Assembly: GCA_030619425.1 (NCBI GenBank)
Contig: JAUXBJ010000113.1
Coordinates: 1-6,578 of the forward strand
Length of the DNA: 6,578 bases
Reading direction: 5' to 3'
DNA from: a bacterium
GTDB lineage: Bacteria > Zixibacteria > MSB-5A5 > GN15 > FEB-12
The translations under genes were made by a program, and so were the position numbers. Below the pieces are notes generated by a model. It saw nothing but the letters and a program-made list of their open reading frames with translations. It ran no database searches and was not told the origin of the DNA. Numbering within the stretch: position 1 is the first letter of the stretch; every line of letters begins with the position of its first letter. Below are positions 4,943 through 6,578 of this stretch, piece after piece.

Positions 4943-5791
4943 CTGAAAATATCTATCGCCAGCGGCAAGGGTGGCACAGGGAAAACCACCATTGCCACCA
5001 ATCTGGCTGTAGCCATCGCCCGAATGGGCAAGGATGTTGCCTATCTTGATTGTGATGTCGAGGAGCCGAACGGTCGCATATTCCTGAAACCGGAAATCAC
5101 GAAGCAGATTGACGTTACTGTTCCGGTCCCCAGGGTTGATCTCGATAAATGCACCTTCTGTGGTGAGTGTTCCGCTGCCTGCGAGTATCACGCCATCGCC
5201 GTTCTGGGGAAAACAGTGGAGGTCTTTGCTTCGCTTTGTCACGGCTGTGGGGGATGCAGTGATATCTGTCCGGAGGATGCCATCGAAGAGATCCCCAGAA
5301 CCATCGGACATATCAGTCGCGGCGTTGGGATGGGAGTCGAGTTCCTTGAGGGACGTCTGAACGTCGGAGAAGCGATATCACCTCCCGTCACCAAGGCATT
5401 AAAGAAGCTCGCCATAACGTCTGATGTTGCCATCATTGACGCCCCCCCCGGTACCTCCTGTCCAGTCATCGAGGCAATCAACGATACCGACTTTGTGATT
5501 TTAGTAACCGAACCCACGCCGTTTGGACTGAACGATCTTAAGCTGGCCGTAGGCATGGTGCGGGAGATAGGTCTGCCGTTCGGTGTTGTGATCAATCGCT
5601 CGGATATCGGCGATGACAGGACCGATGAGTATTGTCACCGCGGAAAAATCGAAATCTTGAAGAAGATCCCGTTTAATCGCCGGCTCGCTGAAGCTTACTC
5701 GCGGGGTGAGATGATGTTCAGCGTAAATTCACAGTACGAAAAGAATCTGCGCGAGCTCTACCAGAACATAGTTAATCGGATTAGCCGATGA
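4943..5791 (+). CDS. MinD/ParA-family P-loop ATPase with inserted 2[4Fe-4S] ferredoxin domain, first of two
   Basis: About 282 residues. The N-terminus reads LKISIASGKGGTGKTT, with the deviant Walker A KGGTGKT of the MinD/ParA/Mrp class. Next come the LDCDVEEPN strand (from residue 35) and a ferredoxin insert with two clusters (C70, C73, C76, C80 and C99, C102, C105, C109). The Walker B/switch region DAPPGTSCP (166-174), a VTEPTPFG strand and NRSD complete the ATPase. Members bind ATP as dimers and are linked to Fe-S or molybdenum-cofactor handling and, in ORP loci, to cell positioning. The first canonical start, ATG 5024, would delete the P-loop, so translation must begin earlier. The frame is open from 4913 but offers only CTG (4928 or 4943); 4943 aligns with the family's initial Met. 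The preceding stop is 19 bases upstream, suggesting coupling. Total length is normal for the family. Confidence 0.88.
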   Translation: MKISIASGKGGTGKTTIATNLAVAIARMGKDVAYLDCDVEEPNGRIFLKPEITKQIDVTVPVPRVDLDKCTFCGECSAACEYHAIAVLGKTVEVFASLCHGCGGCSDICPEDAIEEIPRTIGHISRGVGMGVEFLEGRLNVGEAISPPVTKALKKLAITSDVAIIDAPPGTSCPVIEAINDTDFVILVTEPTPFGLNDLKLAVGMVREIGLPFGVVINRSDIGDDRTDEYCHRGKIEILKKIPFNRRLAEAYSRGEMMFSVNSQYEKNLRELYQNIVNRISR

Positions 5792-6578
5792 CGGAACTAG
5801 TTGTCATCAGCGGCAAGGGTGGCACTGGCAAGACCAGCCTGGTTGGATCGCTCGCTGCCTTATCACGGGATAAGGTGCTGGTTGATTGCGATGTCGACGC
5901 TGCTGATCTTTATCTGATTCTGCAGAACAAGGTACAGAGAACAACCGAATTCATCGGCGGTAAGCAAGCCTCTATTGTTGACGAGAGATGCACGAACTGC
6001 GGAATCTGCCAGGAGTATTGTCGGTTCGATGCAATCATGTATCAGCCAGAGAATGCAGGCGGTGAACGATACTGGATAGATAAGCACGCTTGTGATGGAT
6101 GCGGGGTCTGTGTGCGCCACTGTCCCGAACAGGCGATTGATTTCAAAGAGGTGGTTAACGGTGAATGGTACGTTTCCGATACGCCGCATGGCCAGCTAGT
6201 GCATGCGCGTTTGGGTCTCGCACAGGCCAATTCGGGCAAACTGGTGTCGTTGTTGCGTCAGCAGGCAAGGTTGTTGGCAGACAAGAATGGATTTGACCTG
6301 ATTATCATTGACGGTCCTCCTGGTATTGGTTGTCCTGTGATCGCGTCTATTACCGGGGCAGGATATGTCCTGATAGTAACTGAACCGTCCATGTCGGCAC
6401 TTCACGATATGGCACGGCTATTGCAGTTAACCAAGCATTTTAGAATTCCCACGGGGATATGTATTAATAAATCAGATATCAGCCCTGATCTGACATCTCG
6501 GATCGAAGAATTTGCAAAGGAACAGAAAGTGAGGATACTTGGGAGAATTCCATTCGACCCGGCCATGACAGCGGCGCA
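5788..6578 (+). CDS. MinD/ParA-family P-loop ATPase with inserted ferredoxin domain, second of two (3' end missing)
   Basis: An open frame of 263 residues running off the window; family length suggests roughly 25 residues are missing. MTELVVISGKGGTGKT gives the deviant Walker A (9-16), then LVDCDVDAAD (31-40). The ferredoxin insert has C68, C71, C74, C78 and C102, C105, C108, C112, all eight ligands present, for two [4Fe-4S] clusters. DGPPGIGCP (175-183) is the switch II region and VTEPS (197-201) follows. It overlaps the upstream gene by four bases (ATGA), a classic coupled start. Together with the upstream paralogue it probably forms a heterodimer or works on the same partner. Similar tandem pairs occur in ORP operons (for example the MinD-like DVU2103 and DVU2104 of Desulfovibrio vulgaris). 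It may transfer electrons or clusters to the NifX-like proteins upstream; this is inference. Confidence 0.9.
   Translation, partial: MTELVVISGKGGTGKTSLVGSLAALSRDKVLVDCDVDAADLYLILQNKVQRTTEFIGGKQASIVDERCTNCGICQEYCRFDAIMYQPENAGGERYWIDKHACDGCGVCVRHCPEQAIDFKEVVNGEWYVSDTPHGQLVHARLGLAQANSGKLVSLLRQQARLLADKNGFDLIIIDGPPGIGCPVIASITGAGYVLIVTEPSMSALHDMARLLQLTKHFRIPTGICINKSDISPDLTSRIEEFAKEQKVRILGRIPFDPAMTAA

Noticed and set aside
4610..5311. 233-codon open frame on the minus strand rich in His, Asp and Arg
   Set aside because: It is the mirror of the Gly-rich repeat and MinD coding sequence on the plus strand; its low-complexity protein has no domain, and the plus-strand genes are clear.
5024..5791. ATG 5024 as the start of the first MinD-ferredoxin gene
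   Set aside because: It would remove the Walker A motif encoded in the same open frame just upstream, which the family needs.

Overview
The window carries one co-directional gene cluster on the + strand, with a short accessory-looking stretch in front of it. The gene content points to a strict anaerobe: two NifX/NifB-type iron-molybdenum cluster-binding proteins, a DUF5320-type Gly/Arg-rich protein, a two-cluster ferredoxin, two ferredoxin-inserted MinD/ParA ATPases and a sigma54-dependent regulator. This set resembles the orange protein (ORP) loci known from sulfate-reducing Desulfovibrio. Base composition looks moderate, and GTG, TTG and possibly CTG starts are used. A sulfate reducer or an uncultivated anaerobic phylum would both fit; the lineage cannot be fixed from this sequence.

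Layout. Bases 1-160 are AT-rich and hold only a tRNA T-arm-like 3' fragment. Bases 159-581 encode a GIY-YIG-like nuclease-fold protein. Bases 582-811 have no convincing gene but contain two strong hairpins, a weak terminator-like hairpin, and a perfect inverted repeat lying on a probable sigma70 promoter of the regulator. Bases 812-2140 encode a PAS / AAA+ / Fis-type activator with a cysteine cluster in its sensor domain. The 183-base gap at 2141-2323 holds two more copies of the same inverted repeat (TTGC-N6-GCAA) and a sigma54-like promoter.

From 2324 to the window end runs a tight operon: two NifX-like proteins, a small unknown protein, DUF5320, a Gly-rich/ferredoxin fusion, a previously hidden 35-residue ORF, a Gly-rich zinc-ribbon protein, and two MinD-ferredoxin ATPases. 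The last gene is cut by the window edge.

How it may work together (inference). The regulator senses redox or an Fe-S cluster through its PAS cysteines, binds the three TTGC-N6-GCAA sites, limits its own transcription and activates the operon with sigma54. The MinD-ferredoxin pair would use ATP, and electrons from the ferredoxin modules, to load or position metal clusters on the NifX-like proteins. The Gly-rich, coiled-coil and zinc-ribbon proteins would be accessory or scaffold parts. The first MinD gene has no ATG, GTG or TTG start that keeps its P-loop, and a segment of the operon has been duplicated, creating the small ORF and the second Gly-rich gene.
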